A DNA stretch of 64,000 nucleotides from Ciona intestinalis (Eukaryota; Chordata; Ascidiacea; Phlebobranchia; Cionidae), in contig NC_020179.2 in the NCBI RefSeq assembly GCF_000224145.3, forward strand, positions 2,496,125 to 2,560,124, given 5' to 3'. Shown here piece after piece: positions 33,531 through 46,400 of the stretch (the stretch's first letter is position 1; each line of letters starts with the position of its first letter). The notes beneath the pieces were generated by a model. It was given only the letters and a program-made list of their open reading frames with translations, did no database searches and was not told where the DNA came from. A program made the position numbers and the translations under genes.

Positions 33531-35238
33531 AAGTGCATGTTTCTGACAAGCTATTGATGCAACGAACATTTTGAAGACAAGAGCGCTAATGGTTATTGAT
33601 TCCTGCCTTTTAAATCCACGACTTTCTGTAAAGCGGCGACTTAGTATTAATTTGTTTTCAGGGATCGTACTTTAGACACCGAAGTGTTCAGGTTAATGGG
33701 TAAGAGGTAAGGGGTTTCTATAGATCTTTTTGAGGCGTGGTAAAGTTTATTTAACATAATGTTTCAATTCACATACGTTGCCAAGCGAAACGAAGCATGT
33801 TGTTTTAAATGTTGGAATTTTTATCAGTTTGATGTTTGCCTTTTATGTTTCGTCACGACTCATGTAATATAATCAAAACACGCATTACACGAATGCCAGC
33901 CGAAGCAGTTGTTTACCTCATCAATCATGCGATCTATAACAATCAATCATCCGTATTGTGACAGGGGGCATCATGTGTTTTTAGCACTGCTCGTTTGGTG
34001 GAGCTAGGGCGGCGTTTTAAACAACTACAGTAAAAACTTTTTCGAGAACGGCGTTTCTCCGATCAAGTTACAAAGGCAGTTTATCTTTATCGAAATAGAG
34101 ACGGCTCAAACTTGGACGTATGTTAAGTGCAGTAGATATAGGCTCAGTGATAAGCTTTTCAGTAGGGATTTAAATTACTGCGGTTAACGCTGCAATTAAT
34201 TCACATAGCTGATTGATAGGTAATGATAGCGAGAGTAAACACCTGAGCACCGCATGAACAAAGGTTCTGTTTAATTGATTGTTACATGGCCAGCTAATGA
34301 AGGATTTGCCCTGCTACCGAAACCACTGAGACGGTTTAATTAGTTGAACCCAACCGGGTGAGACGGAGAAGGAATTCGCTGTAAAAACGACTCGTGCTGC
34401 GCGCGCGACGTTGATTTAAAAGGCACCAGTTGTGATCAAATGGTGCTTTCGGGTAATAAATTATGCGGTAAACCGATAGGAAGTTCAGGTTAGTTCCGTA
34501 TATCGAATAACGGTTTGACGTTTTGATGAATACTCGGGATTCGTAATATACGCCAATGCTGGTTTAAGGCGGTTTTGAGTTTAAATTCAATCACATTCGA
34601 AGACAATCGTTGGTATCAACTTCTATTGATTCAAGTTCTAGAATAACAGGGTGTAGTGGGCCAGCCACGTGACCTTCACGCATCACTGACCATAGTCTAA
34701 CCTCGAGATTTCGGAAGCTTTTAATATTTTATTCTGTCTTATCATACGAGCTTAAGCTTCACGCCAAGCCAGTGCAATTAAGCTGTTTACTTTGAGGTAT
34801 TACGTAGCTACGGTGTTTAACGCTAAATAGACAGTCCTCCAAATTCAAAGCTTAAATTCCATATTACGCCATCGAAAGGCGATACTAACCGCGAAGCTAT
34901 CTATCATAGAAGAAGGGAAAGTTGACAAAGAGCTGTTGTTATAAATGGCTCCAGATTCGACAGCTAAAGATACTTTGAGTAATTGGAATGAAAAAGGGAT
35001 ACAGACTTATTATTATTTATAAATGATTGAGCTGTTTATAAGCGACCTATCTTATGCGGTTGCTTCTGCGCTGTACTGTTGTATAACGAAGCAGAAGACA
35101 CGTTTTACAATAACTTCTACAGTTATATATTGCCGGTGAGACTTAATTAAGGGTCGCTTTGTGACGGCTATATTACAGAATGTAAAAGTCGCATATAGGT
35201 TAGGAGACGATTTATTGTTGCGAAGAGGTAGAGAATCT

Positions 35239-35435
35239 TTATAATACTGTGGTGTAAGATAAATACTGTTAGCACGTAATATCTCATATTTTCTAATCGT
35301 ATTTTAACAATTAACAACGGTCTTTTAGAGTCGCGAGGATACGGTTATATGATTCTGTAAATATTCTTTGTTCGCTAAAAATAGGACGATAAATGATAAT
35401 GAAAACATGAACCGTCTCCCCTACATACTATATTA
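35239..35435 (+). mobile_element. Diverged MITE (subfamily 2)
   Basis: Opens TACTGTGGTGTAAGATAAAT and keeps AACAATTAACAACGGTC and GTCGCGAGGATACGG. Right end is degenerate (CCGTCTCCCCTACATACTAT). Confidence 0.75.
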
Positions 35436-36391
35436 TACACCAAATAGTCGAAGTCAAGTGACGTTTTTTCTATATTTTCCCTTTTTATTAACAAAGTTCC
35501 GCATAGCTTGTTTGAATATTAAAAACATACAGTTAGTCTAATACTACAGTATGAATCCAGTAATTTGCACCTATACTACTGTGGCATTTATTGCAATGAA
35601 CCGGCGTTTATATTTAACACAGTAATAAATATTAATTCCTCGTTTCGATAAAGTTTAAATTTAATTTGTCATATAGTCGATTTATCGATCCGTGTCTCAT
35701 GAAAACGAGCCATTCTTGTTTTGGGTTTTATTTTGACGTTTTATCTTCACAATTTTTTGAACTTATCTGGTGCAAATGAGCCCGCGTTTCGTATATGGGT
35801 TTATAGTATAGCCACATGCCCTAAATTTAGACGGTTTTATCCATAGCTTGTTTTACTTACAATCGTTTTGTTTTTAACTCCTAAAAATTGTTTGTGTTTT
35901 TATTTTCTTTCATCGTATCATCCCGTAAAAAAAAGAAATATTTATACAACCACATAAGCGACTTTAAAAGATCGTTGTTAATTGTTAAAACACGATTAGG
36001 AAAATGACATGTCATTTGCTAACGGTAACCAACTTAACCAAACCACCTATACCTGTAACAGAAATTTTGAGGAAGTCGCGAACTTTGTAAGATTAGTGGT
36101 TTAATTTCCGATATTAATTTAATAAAGAGAAAGTTATATCTACTCTTTACACGACCGCGTGTATTACTCATCGTGTATAAACTCACGTTCGCTTTTAGTT
36201 TCTATATGGATCCATGTTCAGGTTATCTCCAATTTAGTATATGGGTTATTGAACACGTTAGTGGTCATATAGATCCTTTTTCGTCGAACAGTTGTTCTTG
36301 GCTTTGTTGCTGTTGTTGTTGTTGCTGATAGGGCGATTATTTTCCGCACTTATCTTAATTCTTAATTCTAGTTTGCTTACTTTTAAGTTTA

Positions 36392-36470
36392 TGTATGGTA
36401 GGGTGGAAGAAGATGCGACACCTTTTCATTCTATTTTCTCGTCACGTTTTGTAGTAAACACTAACTATTT
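36392..36470 (-). mobile_element. MITE family A, half copy
   Basis: Left end GGTAGGGTGGAAGAAGATGC and the 'cattctattttctcgtc' interior only; the rest is missing. Confidence 0.75.
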
Positions 36471-37178
36471 TTATTATGTTTATCAAGGTGTAGAAATATT
36501 TGTGCATAATTTGCTGCTACGATAAACTGCAGTAAAGGTCATCTAAATTAACAATCCCTGAATGGTTAAAGGCAATCTTTTAAAAGGTGGACTTTACCCA
36601 AAATTAGCCTAACAGGTAAACTTTCACACTACACTAGATGTATCTGTATATATCTTTTTTTGTGTTTTGTTTTCTGTCCATGTTTTAACAAAATGGGTCT
36701 TACCGCACAAAGTCCACATAATATAACAGTTTACATCTGCGTATCCTGGTATTTATATCTATAAAGCTATATCCCTATAAACATCAAAAGTAGAATTTCT
36801 TATTTTCCCTGTGATTCTCTTTTTTGTAAGGAATCGTTTATTGGGGGTTGAGGCCAGGTTAAATGTTAAGATTTAGATGTAGGGGTATATCTCACACTGG
36901 CCTTATTGTGAGAGCAAAAGCCTAAGTAGTCTTTCCATTTGACCTGTTCCGATTATTTTAACATTTTTACAACACCACCGGATCGTAAATGTTTAACCGT
37001 CTATTCCGTTACTTTCGTTGTCAGGCATTATATATAGATTGTATGGTATTAATTGTGGGCTCAACTGACATATGAAAAGATAATTTTATTTCTAAACCCT
37101 GATAAAGTCTTGCCGAATGCTAGAAGAAACGTTGGAATAAAATCAACATTGTATATACCAGATGAGCTCAAAAAGTAC

Positions 37179-37375
37179 TATACAGTGGGGTGGGGGAAGA
37201 TGGGACACCTTTAACACATAATATCCAAATAGCCGGATCGTGTTTTAAACAATTAACAACAGTCTATGGAAGTTGTGAAGATACGGTTTTATAATTCATT
37301 GAATGTTCTTTGTTTACTACCAAATGGAAAGAGAAAACTAAACGAAAAGGTGTCCCATCTCCCCCACCCCACTTT
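37179..37375 (+). mobile_element. MITE family A copy abutting a splice acceptor
   Basis: Termini CAGTGGGGTGGGGGAAGATG and CATCTCCCCCACCCCACTTT. It ends about 20 bp before the TTTCAG acceptor at 37394 that precedes the RERG-like start codon. Confidence 0.9.
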
Positions 37376-37380
37376 ATTTA

Positions 37381-37394
37381 TTGATATATTTCAG
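37381..37394 (+). other. Candidate spliced-leader acceptor before the RERG-like gene
   Basis: TTGATATATTTCAG ends at 37394, 18 nt before the ATG at 37413. No upstream coding exon is visible, so it is either a trans-splice site or the acceptor of a 5' noncoding exon. Confidence 0.45.
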
Positions 37395-37412
37395 ACGACC
37401 CAACGAACCACT

Positions 37413-40400
37413 ATGCAGTCGACTCCGTTTCGTCGACTACGAAAACAAAACAGTAGTGTTAGCGGCCGAAGCCATCGGTTCCGTGTGGCTGTGTTTGGCC
37501 AAGCTGGAGTCGGTAAAACAGGTAAATTACGAACAAAATTTAGTATTCGTTTCCACAGCGTTAAGCAGGATAAACTCTAACACAAAATGCGCCATAATTT
37601 AGGGTAATTGGATGACCATTAATCTAAACGTTAATTTCGGACTCAAAACGCGATATAGTTTAGGCCTTAATTGGCTGAATAAGTCACTGTAGAAATTTCT
37701 TATGGAGTTGCCATTTCTCAAATCGATATTTCATGTTCATACTACAACATGTATTGTAAATACACTTTATATAATATAGTATTGTGTGGTAAGATGGGAC
37801 AACTTTAGCGCGTAATATTGTACAAATATCCTGATCGTGTTTTAAACCATTAACAACGGTGTATTGAAGTCGTGAGAATACGGTTTTATAATTCTTTGAT
37901 TATTCTTCGTTTAGTACCAAAATGGAACAAGAAAATAGAATGAAAATGTGTTCCATTTCCCCCCACCCTACTATATAATAAAATATCGTCGCTCAAATTC
38001 ATTAATTTCCTGCGTATGTTGTCGTCTAACCTCAGTGAAAGGAATGTTTGTTTTTCTTGAAGGGCTATCGGGTTCGCGGCTCGCAGCCATTTTTTAGTAT
38101 ACTTGATTACAGATGATTTATATACAAGCTGTTCGTTATCGGCCGATGCAGCAATATATTGTTTCTGCTAAGTGTAGCGTCCACGCTTATTTTTTTCTAA
38201 ATAAATGTAAACAAGTTTTTACCTGTAAGCGTGTTTTAAACAGTTGTTTTGTCGCTATATACTGTCATTTCATTTAAAACATTTCTGAATCTTCGCTTCG
38301 TAATCGAATAGACAAATGAAGTTACAGTAGGGTGGGGCAAGATGGGACACTTTTCATACTATTTTCTCGTTCCATTTGGTAGTAAACAAAAAACATTAAA
38401 AGAATTATAAAACCGTATCCCCACGACTTCCATAAACCGTTCTTTATTGTTTAAAATCCGATCAGGATATTTGAATATTAGGTGCTAAATGTGTCCCAGC
38501 ATATTCCACTACAGTACTATATTGTTATATTAATATTACATTTATAAAGCAGCTTGTTATTCGAAAATGTAACGTATTCTAATCCATGTCTTACTGCCGC
38601 TTTAATGAGAGTATTTGTGCATTATGGTTGATCGTTGCGCCGTGTGCAAGATATGCATCTCAAAATAACATCCATGGCAAGCCCTATAAACTGAGTATCA
38701 TATATTGGCATATAGTACAGTCGCGGTTGCGCGAATACCTTTAGCACATAATATCCCATACTTCCGCAACGTGTTTTGACAATTAACAACGCCCTTTTAG
38801 ACATTTAAGAATTATGTTTTATAATTCGTAAATATTCTTTGTTTACTACCAAATGGAACGATAAAATAAAATAAAATATGAACCATATTACCCCAACCTA
38901 CTATATATAGTAGGATGGGGGAAGATGGGACACTTTTAGCACTGAATATCCAAATATCCTGATCGTGTTTTAAACAATTAACAACGGTCCATGAGAGTCG
39001 TGAGGAAACGTTTTTATTATTCTTTGACTGTTCTTCGTTTACTACCATATAGGACGAGAAAATAGAATAAAAAGGTGTCCCATCTTCCCCCACCCTACTA
39101 TATCTAAGCCTAGTTTATAGAATTAGGGGATTTCATATAGTAATATATCAGCAGCATGGAGTCTTCTTGTTTAAAACTCTGGTTTGCTTAACAGTAGCAT
39201 AAAGTTTTTAACAACCAGCCACTTAAATATTGCCAAGACCCAATTTAAGTTTACAGGCGTGGGTTTATTGATATAAATTAGATCACGGCCATAAAATGAC
39301 CAAATTAAACTATAAAAACTCCTGCGGAACAGAAAACGGGGGGAGACGTACGTAATAAAGTTTTTTTAACAACTTCAGCAGCTCAACTGTGATTGACGGA
39401 ATAAATTAAAGGGTGAAAGAATAAATGTAACATGTTTATCCTCGCGTGACGGGGAAACAGCAGTCGCTATAACACTGGTGCTCTGTTTCACCATAGTACA
39501 CTTCAGTATACTATGGCTCTACACACCTTGTGCTCACTTACAAGTTAAAAATAAATTCGTTTTAGTTGTGGTAATAATTGAAACGTGATAATGATCATGA
39601 AACTTTATTTATCTTCGCGTGGTCGGACTGCTCAACTGGTTTTAGTATAGTTGTTCCGTTGTACATACACCACGATGGGCTAATGTATAGTAAAGTAGGG
39701 GAAGATGGGACACCTTTAGCACATAATTTTCAGATATCCTGATCGTGTTTTGAACAATTAACAATCGGTATATGAAAGTCATGAGGACATAGTTTCATAT
39801 TTAATTGAATGTTCTTTGTTTACTACTAAATGGGACGAGAAAATAGAGTTAAAAAGTGTCCCATCTTCCCCCATCCTACTGTACAATGTGTTCTTGCTTA
39901 CGAGTTACGAAGTTCGAACTCTGTTTGTGAAGTAGATGACAGAACAAACATATAATTGGATTTGGATTAAGTTTCGTACTGTGTTATGTACAGTTCACAA
40001 TGTCAAGTGCCTACAAGATCTTTCAATGACTCATATTAATTAGTAATCCGTGTTTACTTTAAGTTGTTTAAACTTGTACTTTACCACTGTGGGAGTCACT
40101 AATGGAAGTGGAGATAGATTCTGAACGTCGATAAATCGTCAGAGGACCCTTATCGGCTTGTATATTGAGTTTGTGGTGCGGTTACTTTCTCACTGCCGAG
40201 TGATAACAACTTAATTCGAAGCTTCTGTCGCCTCCCCAGCGGTTTAAACATTCTATTAAATCATCCGTATAAATGTTGGAGTATATGTTCACAATCATTC
40301 ATACATCTTTTTATTTGGCAATCATACAATTCATATTATTAATGAATCAATGAATGTAACTTATTTACCCTCATGTGGCGGGGCAATTTATATACAGTAG

Positions 40401-43400
40401 GGTGGGGGAAGACGGGACTTATTTAGCACCTAATATAACAAATCTTGATCGTGTTTAAACGATTAACAACGGGAAAATAGAAGGTGTCCCATCTTTCCCC
40501 TACTTTATATATATTTATTTCATAACCATTAATCCTGACTGGAATTTAGTTACGATAATATTCAAACTTTATAAGCACCTGTAAATCAGGGCTAGATTCG
40601 TGGAATTTATTAACGTTAAACCCATAAGTCTTCTTAACTTCCTATAGACTGTTTGTAAACATTCTCTGTCCGCGGGAAAACAAAACAATTGAATATATAG
40701 GGGTTTTCAGTAAATGTAATTTGTTAAGTCTGTTCGTTTTTTACTTCCCAGCGCTTTTTTGTACCGCGCCACACCCTTTATGGATAAAACTGCAGGGTTT
40801 AGCGGCAAGCTTTCATTTGTATAAAGTCGTATTTTGGGTCATTCGCCAAGTTATATACCACCGGTATTTTCGTTCGTTGAAAGTTATTTAGAGTCAATAG
40901 TCACGGTAGGCCTGCTCTAAAACTTTCTGCAAACATAAACTTAACTTGATCAGCTGTTTCGCGGTGACTTTAAGTGGATTTTCGAGTAGCGAAGGTGCCG
41001 AGTTGGCTCCTTACTGAATTAAACGTGCCTTAAACACATTCATTTCCTAATGGAAGTGTTTACCAAACAAAATACATGTAACAATCCACAGATTTGTGGT
41101 AAGAGCGACATGATTACGGTCAATGATGTATCACTAACAGGAAAAACAGATTAAAGAAACATAAGTATAAGCGCCTATTATTTACTAACTTAGCTGAACG
41201 GCGCCATTTTATCAGGATTTTCAACTTACAGTGCCCCACAGACATATAAACAAATATTACTCAATAGAATTTGTGTTATTTTACTTAATGTAGTTACATC
41301 AGTGGCTCCTTTTTATTTGTACCATATTATAGTAGGGTGGGGTAAGGTAGGACTCCTTCAGCACATCATATCCAAATATCCTGATCGTGTTTTATACAAT
41401 TAACAACAGTCTATGGAAGTCGTGAGAATACGGTTTCATAATTCTTCGAATGTTCTTTGTTTACTCATGGGCGGAGAAAATAGAACGAAAAGGTGTCCCA
41501 TCTTTCCCCACCCTACTATATCACTACACAATATGGCTTCTCATTAATGTTTGCAATTACGAAAGTGTTTTTATCGATAGAAAAAGAAAACTGTCCAAAT
41601 ATGTATGTATATATATTAAGCCCAAAACCTTTACCCCCCACTTTATACCCTGCTGTCGGTCTTGTGTTAAATTGTGGGGTGTAGGTGGTCAGATAATGAT
41701 TAGCTATATAGGTATAGCTCGGTCAAGCCGCATATAACCCCACGTTTCGGAAGTTTAAAGCATCCGACACACGACTTTACCGCAGCGTACCGTCTTACTA
41801 ATGGGGTGTGACACTGCTGGTGTAAAACTGTCCAGTTAGCGGTCTACAGCATGCTTAATCTAGCGTGCCCGCAACAGTTTGACCCCTGTTATTATGTCAC
41901 TTTCAGCCACTTTATGTCGTCACAATCTTGTTTCTGACACAACACAAATGTTTTCACAGCTTTCAACGTTCGCTTTGTTACAAAGAGATTCATAGGAGAA
42001 TACGACCCGACATTGGGTAAGATATTTTTGCTTTAACTTGCCTTATATACTTTGTACGTTACCCGTATGACCTCAGTTTTCAGTGGTAATAGTGCGGGAC
42101 AGAATACCAAAACCCGCAGTTTGAAAAATCTCGGTATTTATGTACTTTTCAGTTTGACCGAAGCCAACAGCGTGCCAACGGCAGAGACTATTTTTTACCC
42201 CCACAATTTAAAATCTTTGTTTAAAACTTAATTGGCATTTTTTTGGCCACAAAAAGAAAGACAAGCCAAAACTTATGAATGCATTTAACTGAATATATCA
42301 TTTATAGTAGGGTGGGGGGAGATGGGACACATTTAGCGCAGAATATCCAAATACTCTGCTGATCGTGTTTTAAACAATTAACAACGGTCAATGGGGGTCA
42401 TCAGGGTGCGGATTTATATTTATTTGAATTTTCTTTGTTTACTTCCAAATGTAACCAGTAAATAGGATGATAATGTGTCCCATTTCCCCCATCCTACTAT
42501 ATAATATATAGGTTTTCTGAAATCCTAAATATTCAATTATAACAAAAATTGCCGCTAAATATGACGTTTTGTAAGATTAAATTATCTATGCTATGGTACA
42601 TACGGGTGGGTTGGTCCATTTTTTATTTACCTTTATTGACTCATTTGGTAAAAAATACAACTTTTTTACAGAATTAAGTATAACCGTATCCCCACGACGC
42701 TTAAAAGAGCGTTGTTGATTGTTGTTAAAACACAAATAGGGAATACGGAATGTTATATGTGCTAACAGTATCCATCTTACTCTACAGAAGACAATTATTT
42801 TTCTCAACGTATGTTTGAAGTTTGAGCAAAAATATTTAACCACCAACGCCTTATATGACGTATACCTTGCTGACGTATCGTGCATGAATATATTTGTTGT
42901 GATACGCTGTAACGTCAAGGCAATACCACCAACGTATTTCTTACGCTCAAGCCTCCATAAAAAACACCCCACCAAAAACCAATATAAAACATTTTTCGTT
43001 TTATTTTCAAACACATATTCTTTGTTGATGGAAAAGTAGAACCACCGTCGCGAGAGGTTTCGTTATTTCCTTGTTACGTCACAGAAGGTATTATTTCGTC
43101 ACTCAGTAGCGGTTTTGAATGTGACGCAAAAATGCTGGTACAGTATTCGGCCCCCGTGAAACTGTTTTCAAAAAAAAATGTGAAACTGTTTTCAAATCCT
43201 TACTCCCTACTATATTACTGTTGGGGAAGACGGGACACCTATAGCACATAATATCCAAAAATTCTGATCGTATTTTAAACAATTGAGTATAGTTTATGGG
43301 AGTCGTGACGATACGGTTTTATATTTCTTTGAATGTTCATTGTTTACCACCAAATGGGACGAAAAAGTCCCCACCCTACTATATTATCTCAAAACTACAA

Positions 43401-46400
43401 CTCGCAATTTCTGAAGAAAAATGTACCAAACAAGTTTTATAGTCTATAATTTTCAAAATAAAGTGACAACCATAAATATAATAAGCGGATAAATTTAAAA
43501 GATAAAAATACCGAAAAGCCCTATTTCATATTGCGTGTTTTGTTATGTTGTCTCCTGTATGACATTGCAGGACTACCTATATGGGGCTAATAATGATAAA
43601 CAGACTGTCAAAGCTTGTCTTTATTATTGTGGGCCCATATAAAACCAACGGCATGAAATACGTCCGGTGTAGGCCTCGTACAAAATACTCAGCGAGACTT
43701 TTTGACAGCAAACACAAACAAACCATTGAATTTCGTTATTAAATTAGAGCAATCACGTTTTTCCTAGAGCTTAACTCGGGAGGTACGATTTTGTGCTTTT
43801 GTTTTTTTAGTTTTGAAATTTTCTACTGAAAATTAAAAAAAATCAACGTTTAAATGCAATTCAAATCTTGATATATACATTAAGCTTGAAGCGTATAGTT
43901 GTATATAAGATTTGTAATTACAATGACAAACCTAAAGTGTTATTTATACCTTCTAGATAGCGTCATAAATATGAAATGTAACATTTTTATTTTTATGTTT
44001 TGAAACTTTCTACTGAAAATAACGCTGGTAAATATTTGTTTGCGCGTTGTAACAGTTGGAAAGGTTCCAAACTCCGAACAGCTTTGTTTTTTTGTTCAAG
44101 TAGATCGTTTCTCAAAAGCACAACTAACACCTGCTTTTTGGTAATAACAGCGTGTTATCAAATGGCAGAAAAAATCTTTTAACTCCTAATACATGGTTTG
44201 TAAGGTTTAACTCTAATCCAATGACGCAGACGTGGTTTCTTATTCAAGGAATTCGGTACAGTGGCCCACTGATCTTTGTTTAATTTACAAGTCTGATGCC
44301 TGAACTGTACACACCACAGTATAGCATTTAAGGATTTTGTCACCATATACCGTGAACACCCAAAACACCTCTAGGGTTAAAACAGCGTGATTGACAATCC
44401 GCTATATCGCATGGTGTGGTCACATTTTCAACTGATATCCTTTACAGAGAGCATTTACCAGCGGGCTTACATTGTTCCGCCGAATTATCCGGTTTTCTAC
44501 GAGATCATGGACACTCCTGGCCAGGTAGATAAGACTTAATCCTTCACCAGTGGCTGCTAAACCGTTAAATGCCAATTAATCCTGTTAAAAATGTAACCTA
44601 TGTGTTCCCACACGCATACTTCACATGTTACTAACATTTTTATCAAAAAAACGTAAGTGTTATTTATACCTCTTACAATGCGATAGCGACATACATTATC
44701 AAATTTCACATTTTAATTTTAAGTAGTTTTTTCCTTAATGACATCTAACAAATATACCTTTGCTGCATATTCCATTTGATCTCTTCACTTAATTTGATCT
44801 GTACTATTGTAATCGAAGAGGTAAACTAAATTTACGTAATTTTATTTATTTTTGTTACAGGAAGAAAATAACTCTGTAATGTTGGAAAAAATCAAATGGG
44901 CAGACGCGTTCGTCATCGTTTATTCAATCACTGACCGACAAAGCTTTGCCGAAATTCCAAGGCTTAAGTTCTTGGTTTCACATACGATCTCAAACAATGG
45001 GCAGAAGGTAAATGATCTATAAATCTAATACGCCACACATGTGGATTGTGTAGTAGATAGCATATATAGTAGGATGAGGAAAGATGGGACACCTTTTTAA
45101 TCTATGTTCTTGTTTTATTTGCTGGTAAACAAAGAAACTCAGAGAATTATAAAACAGTATTCTCATGGCTTCCATAAACCGTTGTTAATTGTTTAAAACA
45201 CGATCAGCATATTTGGAAATAATGTGCTAAAAGTGTCCCATCTTACCCCACCATACTATATTATGCTAGATGTAATTTTTTACTGGTGGTCAAATTAAAA
45301 AAGTACAGCTGATTTTTGGCAGTATTGGGGTAATATAGGCGAACACTAGCTGCTTAAACCCTTGGTCACCCAGCGTGCCTCGCCTTAGGACCTCACCCAT
45401 ACAAAAAAACGACAATAGGTGTTTTGGACTTGAAACTGCATGGGCATTCTTTATGGTCCTTTCATATTTTTGTGGTTTCGGCTGCAACAGTTTTGAAAAA
45501 CCTACAAAGTGGAATTCAGGCCAATAAAGATAAATTGACGAAACCTTGCAGCCATAGCACACAGATAGTCAAAGGGAGTTTTATCTCCGACCAAATAGTT
45601 GGGTTGAAAACGCGGTATGCGCTTATCTCTTTGAAGTTATAATGAAGGCATAGAGGCGAGAAAATAAATTTAAATCTACGTTGAAATGTAGATGAACAAA
45701 TGCGACTATACCCGTCATAGCGTTCTATAAACATATATGCTATGAAAACATATTTGAAAAAAACACTCATAACGGATATTAGTATAGTACTGCACAAAAA
45801 GCTGGATACCTTTAGCAAATATAATAGCCATGTTTCCTAAACAGATTTTTAACAATTAACAATGCTGTTTTATAGTAGTAAGAATAAGGGTATGTAAATC
45901 TTTTACACTAGGAATATTTAAATTGGGACACCAAAAAGCCAAAACGTGAACCGTCTTAACCTTTATACATACTTAAATCTTGGGAGCATAGAATAAATGA
46001 TGCTGACTGCACAATACTTTACCCCACGCGTTGATATCACGATTGTTATATTGGAGAAATATACGAAACGCATAATTAACTACTAAAAACAGCAAATGCC
46101 TCATGTGCGCTTAATTGGACGTTTTAATTCCACATAACACCTGCTGCATTCAATCTTTCTTCGATCGAGCTTTCAAAACAAATGACGTTTATCCTTGCGC
46201 TTTTGTGACGTAACTTTTAGGCAATATATTATGGCGCACATGGTGCAGTTACCTTCTGCATTACACCTGCAATTAGGCAATTAATATAACTGTTACGTAA
46301 GCTATTTGTGTGTATGTGCATGTAGACCGGGTCACTATAGGTTGTGCCCATGTTTTCATTCACTTTTATCGTCCCATTTGATAGTAAAACGACGATTTAC

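Larger units (their letters stand above)
33531..37394. other. Spacer between the 207-aa gene and the RERG-like gene
   Basis: No convincing coding exon. It includes the 3' flank of the upstream gene, a diverged MITE (35239-35435), a MITE half-copy (36392-36470), a GTTGTTGCT-type short repeat near 36302, and a full MITE (37179-37375) touching the 3' edge. Any 5' noncoding exon of the RERG-like gene would lie here. Confidence 0.6.

Noticed and set aside
42586..43014. 142-codon minus-strand open frame
   Set aside because: It overlaps a diverged MITE in RERG-like intron 2, contains no recognisable domain and has low-complexity AT-rich codon use.
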